Of a stretch of 64,000 nucleotides of DNA, positions 16,331 to 23,363 are shown piece after piece. A model generated the notes under the pieces. The model was not told the origin of the DNA. It did no database searches and was given only the letters and a program-made list of their open reading frames with translations. Each line of letters opens with the position of its first letter. Within the stretch, counting starts at the first letter, position 1. Origin of the DNA: Ectothiorhodospira sp. BSL-9 (GTDB taxonomy: Bacteria > Pseudomonadota > Gammaproteobacteria > Ectothiorhodospirales > Ectothiorhodospiraceae); the NCBI RefSeq assembly GCF_001632845.1, contig NZ_CP011994.1, positions 558,001 to 622,000 of the forward strand, written 5' to 3'. The position numbers and the translations under genes were made by a program.

Positions 16331-17520
16331 TCCGTGCCCACAGGATTGCGCTTGCGCCCAACAACAGGCAGGCGACCTATTTTGCCCGCGCGGCAGGCAC
16401 GGCACGTTTTGCCTACAACTGGGCGTTGGCCGAATGGCAGTGCCAGTACGCGGCCTGGAAGCAGGACAGCAGTCTGCCCAAACCCTCGCAGGCGGCGCTT
16501 CGTCGCCAGTTGAACGCTGTCAAGCGCGAGCAGTTTCCATGGATGCTGGAGGTCACCAAAACGGCACCGCAGATGGCGATCATCCAATTGGGTGAAGCCT
16601 TCAAGCACTTCTTTGCCGGTCGGGCCAGGTATCCGAAGTTCCGCAAAAAAGGCGTTCATGACCGATTCACACTCACCAACGACCAGTTCCGCGTCGAAGG
16701 CTCCCGCATCCGCATCCCCAACCTTGGCTGGGTGCGGATGCGGGAGTCGTTGCGCTTTACCGGCAAAATCATGTCCGCGACGATCTCCCGCGTCGCCGAC
16801 CGCTGGTTTGTCAGCATCACCGTAGACACCGAAGACCCACCCAGGCGACCGGCTGAAAACCAAGGCTCGGTCGGGGTGGATCTGGGGGTCTTGGCACTGG
16901 CCACGCTCTCGACGGGAGACACCATGACGGGCCCCAAGGCGCATACCGCCGTGCTCAAGCGACTCCGTCGGCTATCACGCAGCCTGTCGCGCAAGCAAAA
17001 AGGCTCCAGCAACCGGAACAAGGCCAAGGCGAAACTGGCACGGCTGCATACCCGCATTGCCAACATTCGCCAAGATGCCTTGCACAAACTCACGTCGGAT
17101 CTGACCCGGCGGTTTCATACCATCGGCATCGAGGATCTGAATGTGCGCGGCATGATGGCGAACCGGCATCTGGCCCGATCCATTGCCGACATGAGCTTTC
17201 ATGAGTTCCGGCGGCAACTGGCGTACAAGGCAGATCAGCGGGGTGGGCAGGTGGTGGTGGCCGACCGCTGGTTCCCCAGCAGCAAAATGTGTTCGGTTTG
17301 TGGATCGGTGCAGAAGGTCATGCCACTATCCACGCGGCAGTGGATTTGCCCGGACTGTGGCGTACACCACAACCGGGATGTGAATGCGGCAAGAAATCTT
17401 GCCCATTACGCCGTGAGTTCCACGGTGTCAGCCTGTGGAGAGGAAGGCGCTGGCTCAGGTCGCAAGACCGGAGTGAAACCGGCCTCTGTGAAGCAGGAAA
17501 TCAGCACTGAACCTGTTTAG
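16327..17520 (+). CDS. tnpB: TnpB RNA-guided nuclease (IS607-associated)
   Basis: The 397-residue product retains the RuvC triad: Asp185 (GVDLGV), Glu269 (IGIEDLNV) and Asp351 (NRDVNAARN). The zinc ribbon CSVCG...CPDCG (Cys322, 325, 341, 344) is also intact. TnpB proteins use an omega RNA from the element's right end to cut DNA and help retain the element. The gene overlaps tnpA (ATGA). With all catalytic and zinc residues present it may be functional. Confidence 0.93.
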   Translation: MIRAHRIALAPNNRQATYFARAAGTARFAYNWALAEWQCQYAAWKQDSSLPKPSQAALRRQLNAVKREQFPWMLEVTKTAPQMAIIQLGEAFKHFFAGRARYPKFRKKGVHDRFTLTNDQFRVEGSRIRIPNLGWVRMRESLRFTGKIMSATISRVADRWFVSITVDTEDPPRRPAENQGSVGVDLGVLALATLSTGDTMTGPKAHTAVLKRLRRLSRSLSRKQKGSSNRNKAKAKLARLHTRIANIRQDALHKLTSDLTRRFHTIGIEDLNVRGMMANRHLARSIADMSFHEFRRQLAYKADQRGGQVVVADRWFPSSKMCSVCGSVQKVMPLSTRQWICPDCGVHHNRDVNAARNLAHYAVSSTVSACGEEGAGSGRKTGVKPASVKQEISTEPV

Positions 17521-17556
17521 ATGCTTATGAGCAGGTTTGGGTAGGTATGATGGAAC
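17400..17556 (+). ncRNA. Candidate omega RNA region at the IS607 right end
   Basis: In characterised IS200/605 and IS607 elements the guide RNA scaffold overlaps the 3' end of tnpB and runs to the element's right end. By that position rule it would lie here, with the guide drawn from sequence beyond about 17567. No secondary structure was verified by eye; placement is inferred. Confidence 0.35.
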
Positions 17557-17676
17557 GGTAGTAAGGGACAGGCAGTCTTGACCCTTGACCATCCCGGTCT
17601 AGAGAGACAAGGGACAGGCACTCCCGACCATCCGCGCTGGGAGAGGCAAGGGACAGGCACTCCTGACCATCCCGCC
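17557..17676. repeat. Three GACAGGCA(G/C)TC repeats downstream of IS607
   Basis: AAGGGACAGGCAGTCTTGACC (17563), AAGGGACAGGCACTCCCGACC (17609) and AAGGGACAGGCACTCCTGACC (17648) are closely spaced. No gene was seen. Confidence 0.78.
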
Positions 17677-17961
17677 ATGGCCAAGCCCCATCTCGTGGAG
17701 GCACTCACCATGTCGCTGGCTCAGGAATGGATGGATTGCCCAGCGGGTGCACCATCTCGCCACGCCGGACGAAGAGGCCCCTTTCCGTCAATGCGACGGG
17801 TTGTTTTGCAGCACCCTCACCTCGGCCAGGGGCAGGCCCGTTGTCTGAGCGATCGGCAGGAATGAGGGACAGGCACTCTTGAGTGGGCACTCTTGAGTGA
17901 GTGTAGAGGGCCTTGAGCTGAGCCTCCAGACCCGTTGCCTCAAGTTGCCTTGCGTAATTAA
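17677..17961. pseudogene. Duplicated Rpn fragment junction and a degenerate repeat
   Basis: 17651-17854 repeats the junction at 7735-7936 almost exactly: the start of the orphan Rpn C-terminal ORF to AQEWMD, then the reversed 3' end of the leftward rpn gene up to GTCTGAGCGATC. It then meets a GACAGGCACTCTTGAGT motif near 17868. The rest up to 17961 shows no gene. Confidence 0.78.
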
Positions 17962-18279
17962 CGCATCTACAATAATTTCATAAGTACGCGTTACTGCTGG
18001 GACGAAACCAAACGGCAGGCCAACCTTGAAAAGCACGGCCTTGACTTTGTCGATGCCGATTTGGTGTTGGCAAGCGAATATCGGCTGGATGTGCCCAGTG
18101 AGCGCAATGACGAGCAACGAGTGCAGTCTTTTGCCTACGTGTTTGAGGTGCTCACCGTGTTGACGGTGGTGTATCTGCCCGGAGTGGATGGCTTTCGTGT
18201 CATCAGCTTTCGCCGGGCCAATCGTTCGGAAAGAGGTGTCTACCATGAGTGGCTTGAAAACAACGACGCTGACGCTTGA
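17962..18279 (+). pseudogene. Second BrnT-type toxin gene, no canonical start codon
   Basis: The open frame from 17962 encodes a BrnT-like sequence from CWDETKRQANLEKHGLDFVD through YVFEVLTVLTVVYLPG to FRVISFRRANRSERGVY. No ATG, GTG or TTG lies in frame before the conserved N-terminus; the first is the GTG near 18062, inside the domain. Either a rare start is used or the 5' end is decayed. It overlaps the brnA-like gene by 35 bases. A near-palindrome TGCGTAATTAACGCA at 17951-17965 could be an operator. Protein sequence differs clearly from the BrnT at 7086. Confidence 0.55.
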
Positions 18280-18580
18280 GCAAATGCGTAGCCACCGGGC
18301 ACAGGGCGAATCCAAGACCGACTGGGCGCGGTTGAAATGCGAGGTTGAGGCAGGTGTAGAACCTACCGATGACGAGGATTCACCCGATGCAACCCAGAAA
18401 CTGCGTGAGGTGGTGGAAAAGCGCCAAGTGGGCAGGCCGGCAGGAAGTGGCACCAAGGAACAGGTGTCGATCCGCTTCGACCGGGACGTTCTGCGTGCCT
18501 TTCGCTCCGCTGGGCCTGGGTGGCAGACCCGAATGAACGAGGCGCTGAAGGATTGGCTCAAGACCCACTCCCCGCGCTGA
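18245..18580 (+). CDS. brnA: BrnA-family antitoxin
   Basis: The 111-residue product ends with the ribbon-helix-helix pattern typical of BrnA (GRPAGSGTKEQVSIRFDRDV, then LRAFRSAGPGWQTRMNEALK). The ATG at 18245 is used because it follows AGGTGT and gives the family length. It is coupled to the BrnT-like gene upstream. BrnA binds BrnT and represses the operon. The toxin may be defective, which would leave this as an orphan antitoxin. Confidence 0.85.
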   Translation: MSGLKTTTLTLEQMRSHRAQGESKTDWARLKCEVEAGVEPTDDEDSPDATQKLREVVEKRQVGRPAGSGTKEQVSIRFDRDVLRAFRSAGPGWQTRMNEALKDWLKTHSPR

Positions 18581-18597
18581 CACGAGTGAGGGCGGGA

Positions 18598-18642
18598 CAG
18601 GCAGTGCGCCGCTTCTTCCTCGGATCAATGGCCCGCCCGAAA
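18598..18642 (-). pseudogene. Short RAYT C-terminal fragment
   Basis: About 40 bases (CGCCGCTTCTTCCTCGGATC and following) match the C-terminal RAYT segment around IDPRKK. The fragment is flanked by unrelated sequence and abuts the next REPIN. Confidence 0.6.
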
Positions 18643-18660
18643 CCGAGCCAAAGCCCCCCC

Positions 18661-18752
18661 GTGGGAGCTGGCCTTGCCGGCGATGCGCTGCGCCAGCAGT
18701 GCCCGGGCCAGGCCATGTGCCCGCCGCCTTCGCGGGCGAGGCCCGCTCCCAC
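18661..18752. repeat. REPIN, copy 3
   Basis: The same 92-bp inverted REP doublet as at 5079 and 10622, preceded by a 7-base C run. Downstream sequence matches 10714-11096. Confidence 0.88.
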
Positions 18753-18937
18753 AAGGTACTGGTCAACGAACCAGGCGGGTGCCGCGCCAAAGGGATGTGG
18801 GGCATCCACTGAGCCAGCAATACCCTGCCCCGACCGATCTGAATCCATCTCCCACCAGCCAAACAACCGCCCGTTGACGCCTCGACGGTCTTGTATTAAT
18901 TTACAGCTTCCCGCGACCCGACAGGACGGGCACCCCC

Positions 18938-19135
18938 ATGACCCTGCCCCGCTCGACCCTCGTCTGCCTGGACGAGACGCCCTGGTTCCACGTGATCTCG
19001 CGCTGGGTACGTCGCGCCCTTCTCTGCGCTCAGGATCACTTCACCGGCAACCGCGACGCGCATCGTCGCGGCAGGATTGAGGACTGCATCCTGGAACGGG
19101 CCTCGGTGTTTGCCATTGAGGGAAAGGCCACATGA
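18938..19135 (+). pseudogene. N-terminal fragment of a second RAYT type, copy 2
   Basis: Identical to 10899-11096: 65 codons resembling a RAYT N-terminus with no catalytic residues, whose stop overlaps the rpn start. Confidence 0.75.
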
Positions 19136-20022
19136 GCCAGTTGCTCGACCCCACGAATGATTATGTCTTCAAGCGCCTGTTGACCACCGCCCCGGATCTG
19201 CTGGTGGCCCTGATCAATGATCTGCGCCCCGACCTGCCAAACATCACTTCTGCAGAGGTACTCAACCCCAGCATCGAACCCAGTGAACTCACCGGCAAGT
19301 ACATCATCCTTGATGTGCTGGCCCGCGATGGGCAAGGCCACTGCTACAATGTGGAGATACAGGTGCGCCGCTATGGGGCCTGGCACAAGCGGGGATTGTT
19401 CTATCTGGCTCGCACACTGGGCAACCAACTGGGCGCGGGCGAGGACTATGAGCAATTGCGCGCCTCGGTGGGCTTGCATCTGCTGGACTTCGATCTATTC
19501 ACCCACACGGAGGCAGAGCGCCGGCAGGCCGTGTGGCGCTTTGAGATGCGCGATGAAACCCAGCCCGAGGTCACGCTGGGGAACATCCTGCAGATGAACC
19601 TGATCGAACTGAAAAAGGCCGACATCCTGTGCCTGCCGCCCGGGCCGTTGTCGGACTGGATCACCTTCTTCAAGCACTGGCGAGAGGAATTGACCATGGC
19701 CAAGATCGCCCACGAGCCGGTCCAGCAGGCGGTGAGCCGCCTCAAGGAATTGAGCGCTGACGAGGAAGCCCGCCGCCTGGCCTTCGTGCGCGAGCGCGCC
19801 CTGAGGGACGAGGTGTCGCTGCTGAATGATGCCAAGCGGGAAGGGCGTGAGGAAGGGCGTCATGAGGGCTTTGAAGGATTGCTGCGCGCCCAACTGGTGT
19901 TCAAGTTCGGTGAACTTCCCGGTTGGGTGGATGAGCGCTTATCAACGGCATCCGATGAACAATTGAATTCCTGGGGCACCCGGCTGCTGACGGCCAACAG
20001 CCTGAACGAGCTATTCGGGTAG
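19132..20022 (+). CDS. Rpn-family PD-(D/E)XK nuclease, intact copy
   Basis: The 296-residue product starts SQLLDPTNDYVFKRLL and carries the PD-(D/E)XK core (Asp in IILDVLARD, Glu and Gln in YNVEIQVRR). The conserved lipid-like middle region is FYLARTLGNQLGAGEDYEQL, followed by a REGREEGRHEG linker and the C-terminal domain ending LLTANSLNELFG. It is coupled to a RAYT fragment by ATGA. An internal ATG at 19696, preceded by GAGAGGA at 9-base spacing, could give a 108-residue C-terminal product, as known for E. coli rpn genes. Recombination-promoting or antiphage activity is family knowledge, not shown here. Confidence 0.9.
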   Translation: MSQLLDPTNDYVFKRLLTTAPDLLVALINDLRPDLPNITSAEVLNPSIEPSELTGKYIILDVLARDGQGHCYNVEIQVRRYGAWHKRGLFYLARTLGNQLGAGEDYEQLRASVGLHLLDFDLFTHTEAERRQAVWRFEMRDETQPEVTLGNILQMNLIELKKADILCLPPGPLSDWITFFKHWREELTMAKIAHEPVQQAVSRLKELSADEEARRLAFVRERALRDEVSLLNDAKREGREEGRHEGFEGLLRAQLVFKFGELPGWVDERLSTASDEQLNSWGTRLLTANSLNELFG

Positions 20023-20147
20023 CAGGCCATCGCACCGCCTAAATCGCCATCCAGCTTCGATTTTTCTGGCCAGGTCGTAGTGGACACAAATTAAGCAGCA
20101 ACTGCTGAGCGAGGCTGCTGCCCCCCCTCCTCGCTTTGTCACCCCCC

Positions 20148-20229
20148 GTGGGAGCTGGCCTTGCCGGCGATGCGCTGCGCCAGCAGCGCCGAGGCCAAGC
20201 CACGTGCCCACCGCTTTCGCGGGCGGGGC
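20148..20229. repeat. Disrupted REPIN, copy 4
   Basis: The left arm GTGGGAGCTGGCCTTGCCGG is intact. The right arm is diverged and ends within CGCGGGCGGGGCC, directly fused to the truncated end of RAYT copy 7. Confidence 0.75.
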
Positions 20230-20556
20230 CAAGTACCGCTGGACCAGCATCGGCCCCTTGAACAGGCAGCTCCAGCGCCGCAGCACCTCGTCATCGGACC
20301 AGCGACCGGCTTGGGTCGGCTCCAGCTTGACCACCAGGTGATAATGATTGGACATGACTGCGTAGGCGGCGATGTCCACGGCGAACAGGGAGGCCGGCAG
20401 CCGGATACGGTCCTCGATCCATTGCCGGCGGTGTTCAAAGCTCTTGCCAGTGGCATGATCCTGGCCACACAGGAAGGTGCGCCGCACACAGCGCGAGACG
20501 ACGTGGTAGTACGGGGTGTCAGTGACCGATATCTGCTGGCAACGGGGGCGTGGCAT
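20230..20556 (-). pseudogene. RAYT transposase copy 7, 3'-truncated
   Basis: Residues 1-109 of the main RAYT are present, with HUH His71/His73, up to LVQRYL. The rest is replaced by a damaged REPIN. Its 5' flank (GTTTTTTCCCGG) matches RAYT copy 5. Confidence 0.88.
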
Positions 20557-20639
20557 GTGTCCCTCCTGGACGGTTTTTTCCCGGTCGAATCCTTGCTGAT
20601 TCTAACGCACCAACAGCCCCGCCTCCTTCACCACCACAC

Positions 20640-20718
20640 GTGGCGATGCACCAATATCATACGTATAATAAAACGTACTATATTACACCCCCCCCCCCCC
20701 CCCCCACGGAGGATCGTT
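20640..20718 (+). promoter_or_regulatory. Promoter region with an 18-base poly-C tract upstream of phd
   Basis: A TATAAT box at 20664-20669 lies within inverted ACGTAT/ACGTACT elements, a possible Phd operator. An uninterrupted run of 18 C (20688-20705) sits between it and the GGAGG ribosome site at 20709. A homopolymer of this length would be expected to vary in length. Confidence 0.6.
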
Positions 20719-21009
20719 ATGGCATCCCTATTGGATCGTCCTGAAGATGCAGTCTCTGCGACATCCATGGCACGAGGTTTCAGCGCTCATCTCAAGGAAG
20801 TATCGGCCCGACAGACCGACAGGCTTGTCATCTTCAAGGATAATCAGCCCGTTGCGGTAATGATGAATGTGCAGGCGTATCAAGACCTTGTCGATGAACT
20901 GGAAGATCTGCGCATTGAGGCGGTGGCACGGGATCGGTTAACCACTTATCAGGTCGACCAAGCCGTCTCCCATGAAGATATGCGCTCCCTTTTCGAGCAA
21001 GGCGACTGA
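20719..21009 (+). CDS. Phd/YefM-family antitoxin
   Basis: The 96-residue product has the Phd/YefM N-terminal DNA-binding pattern (ATSMARGFSAHLKEVSARQT, then VIFKDNQPVAVMMNVQAYQD) and a C-terminal toxin-binding helix. The ATG follows GGAGG by 7 bases. It is placed 3 bases before a RelE-type toxin and would repress the pair through the AT-rich inverted repeat upstream. Confidence 0.9.
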   Translation: MASLLDRPEDAVSATSMARGFSAHLKEVSARQTDRLVIFKDNQPVAVMMNVQAYQDLVDELEDLRIEAVARDRLTTYQVDQAVSHEDMRSLFEQGD

Positions 21010-21012
21010 CCC

Positions 21013-21300
21013 GTGACATGGAAGGTGATCTACCATCCGGGCGTCCGGCAAGACCTGGAGCGATTGGGTTCTGCTGCTGCCAAACGGGTTCTTGATGTCA
21101 TTGAGGAGCGCATTCGTGATGGCGAACCCGAAAAGCTGGGAAGGCTGCTGCGTGGTGCCTTGGCCGATTGCCGACGAATCCGAACGGGTAATACCCGGAT
21201 CGTGTACAGGGTGGATGGAGACGCCATACAGGTGCTGATCATTGCTGTGGGTGCGAGACGTGACAAGGAGGTCTACAAGCTCGCCGACCAGCGTGCCTGA
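21013..21300 (+). CDS. RelE/ParE-family toxin
   Basis: The 95-residue product starts at a GTG 3 bases after the antitoxin stop; the nearby ATG is out of frame. The RelE fold pattern is clear: WKVIYHPGVRQDLERL, LLRGALADCRRIRTGNTRIV, YRVDGDAIQVLIIAVGARRD. These proteins are usually ribosome-dependent mRNA endonucleases. A GACAGGCACTC repeat follows at about 21323. Confidence 0.9.
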   Translation: MTWKVIYHPGVRQDLERLGSAAAKRVLDVIEERIRDGEPEKLGRLLRGALADCRRIRTGNTRIVYRVDGDAIQVLIIAVGARRDKEVYKLADQRA

Positions 21301-21363
21301 ACAATGGCCGGCATCCGGCACAAGGGACAGGCACTCTTGACCATCCGCATCATCTCGGCACGC

Positions 21364-21408
21364 CAAGGGACAGACACCTTTTACAAAGAAATGGGGACAG
21401 ACACCTTT
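21364..21408. repeat. Two GGGACAGACACCTTTT repeats in tandem
   Basis: AAGGGACAGACACCTTTT and ATGGGGACAGACACCTTTT are direct repeats 27 bases apart. The second ends at the first possible start codon of the following GGDEF gene. The same core makes the hairpins at 22667 and 23310. Confidence 0.82.
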
Positions 21409-22661
21409 TGCCACTCCAGTCACATCTGAAAACCCTTATGTTTATCCTGCTCCCGCCCGTGATACTGGCTTTGGGCATGGGGGCAGCCATCCAGGGAAAC
21501 TGGCTGCCGGAACTCCCCCAGGGGCTGGTGGAGGCACTGCCGTGGCTGATGGGCGGGCTGGCAGGGGTGCTGGCTTTTCTCTACGGCCGCACGCGCACGC
21601 TCATCTGCGTGGCTCTGGTGTTGATGGTCTATCTGGGCATCATGCTCCATATCCGGCCCATGGCCCTAGCGCCCGGTGCGGATCCACTGCCTGAACTGGG
21701 CTATGCGCTCATGACAATGCTGATCCCGATGGTGTTCATGGCCAATGCCTTCTGGTCCGAACGCTATCACCTGATGATGGATCTGCTGCTTCGCCTGGCC
21801 GCCTTCGGGGGGCTGGCGGGAATAGCCATCTTCCTCGCCATGAATGATCCGGACAGGATGGCTGACCTGCTGCTGACCATCTACCTGCCCGCGCTGCACT
21901 GGGATGCTTACGGCATGCCCCAGCTGTCGTTTTGGAGTCTGGTGCTGTGCCTGGGCATCATGGGGTTCTTCCTGATACGTCGGCCCAGCCCCCAATGGGC
22001 CGGGCAGTGGATCACCCTGGCGGGTATCGGCTGGATGCTGCCGCAACTGTTCCATGCCTACGCGGTGCACGTGTTCACCGCCACCCTGCTGCTGATCCTG
22101 GCCATCGCCGTGATTCATGAATCCTTCCAGATGGCTTTTCGGGATGATCTGACTGGCCTGCCCGGTCGTCGCGCGCTCAACGAACGACTGCAGCGCCTGG
22201 GACGTCGCTATACCATCGCCATGACCGACGTGGATCATTTCAAGAAATTCAACGACACCCACGGGCATGACCTGGGCGACCAGGTGCTGCGGGTGGTGGC
22301 AGCCCAACTCCGCAAGGTCAGCGGTGGAGGGCGCGCCTACCGCTACGGTGGCGAAGAGTTCACCATCGTCTTTCCCGGCAAGACGGTGGAACAGTGTGTT
22401 CCCCATCTGGAAGATGTCAGGGAGGCCATTGAGGCCTACGAGATCGCCGTTCGCGACGAATCATCCCGCCCGGGTAGCAAGCGGGAGGGCCGGGCAAGGC
22501 GTGGCCAAGGCAAGGCGAAAAAGGTGTCGGTCACCATCAGCATGGGCGTGGCTGAACGCAGCCAGGCGCATCCTGATCCAGAAACCGTCATCAAGGCGGC
22601 CGATCAGGCGCTGTATGCCGCCAAACAAGCCGGACGCAATCAGGTATGTGCGGCGGAGTAA
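21408..22661 (+). CDS. Membrane diguanylate cyclase (GGDEF)
   Basis: The product has up to 417 residues: about six to eight hydrophobic segments in residues 10-235, then a GGDEF domain with DDLTGLPGRRALNERL, DVDHFKKFNDTHGHDLGDQV and the active loop YGGEEF. A basic low-complexity insert (KREGRARRGQGKAKK) sits in the last third. It should make c-di-GMP at the inner membrane in response to a signal read by the membrane part. The TTG start at 21408 falls inside a repeat; the ATG at 21438 would remove ten residues and is a plausible alternative. Confidence 0.87.
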   Translation: MPLQSHLKTLMFILLPPVILALGMGAAIQGNWLPELPQGLVEALPWLMGGLAGVLAFLYGRTRTLICVALVLMVYLGIMLHIRPMALAPGADPLPELGYALMTMLIPMVFMANAFWSERYHLMMDLLLRLAAFGGLAGIAIFLAMNDPDRMADLLLTIYLPALHWDAYGMPQLSFWSLVLCLGIMGFFLIRRPSPQWAGQWITLAGIGWMLPQLFHAYAVHVFTATLLLILAIAVIHESFQMAFRDDLTGLPGRRALNERLQRLGRRYTIAMTDVDHFKKFNDTHGHDLGDQVLRVVAAQLRKVSGGGRAYRYGGEEFTIVFPGKTVEQCVPHLEDVREAIEAYEIAVRDESSRPGSKREGRARRGQGKAKKVSVTISMGVAERSQAHPDPETVIKAADQALYAAKQAGRNQVCAAE

Positions 22662-22666
22662 CATGC

Positions 22667-22723
22667 AAAAAGGGGACAGACACCTTTTAGTCCCAGCAGC
22701 GTAAAAAGGTGTCTGTCCCCTTT
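22667..22723. repeat. GACAGACACC palindrome (20-bp stem) after the GGDEF gene
   Basis: AAAGGGGACAGACACCTTTT and its exact inverse are separated by 15 bases, six bases after the GGDEF stop. With A and T runs at its ends it could also terminate transcription in both directions. Confidence 0.85.
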
Positions 22724-22792
22724 CTGATGGGAACATACAGGGACTGATCGGGCTCCAATGTTCATGTGTAGGATTAAACCTACGAGGCTCTG

Positions 22793-23311
22793 ATGAACCA
22801 GGCACCCCCCGGCCGCAGGGCCGGATTGATCATGTTGATCCTGTTCTGGGTGCTGGCCCTGGGGACGGGTACGTGGGTGTATCAGGGGGTGCTGGATGGG
22901 CAGCGCAATCCCAACACGCATCTGGTGCACAGCCTCGGCGATGGGGATGGCAGCATTACGCTGGAGCGCAACCGGGCGGGGCATTTTGTGGCCACCGGCC
23001 GGATCAACGGGGAGCCCGTGGATTTCCTTCTGGATACCGGTGCCACTTATGTGGCCGTGCCTGCCCATCTGGCGGAGCGGCTTGGTCTGCCCCGGGAGCA
23101 TCGGGCCACGTTCAACACGGCCAATGGGCGTGTTCAGGGGCATCTCACCACGCTGGATGATGTGAGACTGGGAGATCTCTCGGCCCGTGGCGTGCGCGGC
23201 GCCATCACGCCGGGGCTGGAGGGGGATTTTGCCTTGCTGGGGATGAGCTATCTGGGGCGCTTTGATATCCAGATCCGTGGTTCGACGATGGTGTTGCAGC
23301 CGCCTCAATAA
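22793..23311 (+). CDS. Retropepsin-like aspartic protease, TIGR02281 type
   Basis: The 172-residue product has one N-terminal membrane anchor (LIMLILFWVLALGTGTWVY) and a single aspartic protease domain with catalytic VDFLLDTGATYVAVP and the second motif ALLGMSYLGRFDI. It belongs to the clan AA group of bacterial retropepsin-like proteins, which act as dimers, here facing the periplasm. The substrate is unknown. It lies convergent to the PilX-like gene, the two stops being joined by a repeat hairpin. Confidence 0.88.
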   Translation: MNQAPPGRRAGLIMLILFWVLALGTGTWVYQGVLDGQRNPNTHLVHSLGDGDGSITLERNRAGHFVATGRINGEPVDFLLDTGATYVAVPAHLAERLGLPREHRATFNTANGRVQGHLTTLDDVRLGDLSARGVRGAITPGLEGDFALLGMSYLGRFDIQIRGSTMVLQPPQ

Positions 23312-23363
23312 AATGGGGACAGACACCTTTTCCGCGAGCGGAAAAGGTGTCTGTCCCCATTTT
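23310..23363. terminator. GACAGACACC palindrome as bidirectional terminator
   Basis: A 26-bp perfect inverted repeat (AAAATGGGGACAGACACC and its inverse) has only a 2-base loop. It begins within the protease stop codon and ends within the PilX stop codon. T-runs on both sides fit a terminator serving both convergent genes. The sequence is a member of the repeat family at 21364 and 22667. Confidence 0.82.

Larger units (their letters stand above)
15645..17567 (+). mobile_element. IS607-type insertion sequence (tnpA + tnpB)
   Basis: It contains a serine-recombinase tnpA and an overlapping tnpB. Limits are set by an 11-base GGTAGTAAGGG present at 15645-15655 and again at 17557-17567. IS607 elements do not normally duplicate their target, so this sharing may reflect the ends or target core; the limits are tentative. 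It has landed between hicAB and a GACAGGCAGTC repeat. Confidence 0.7.
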
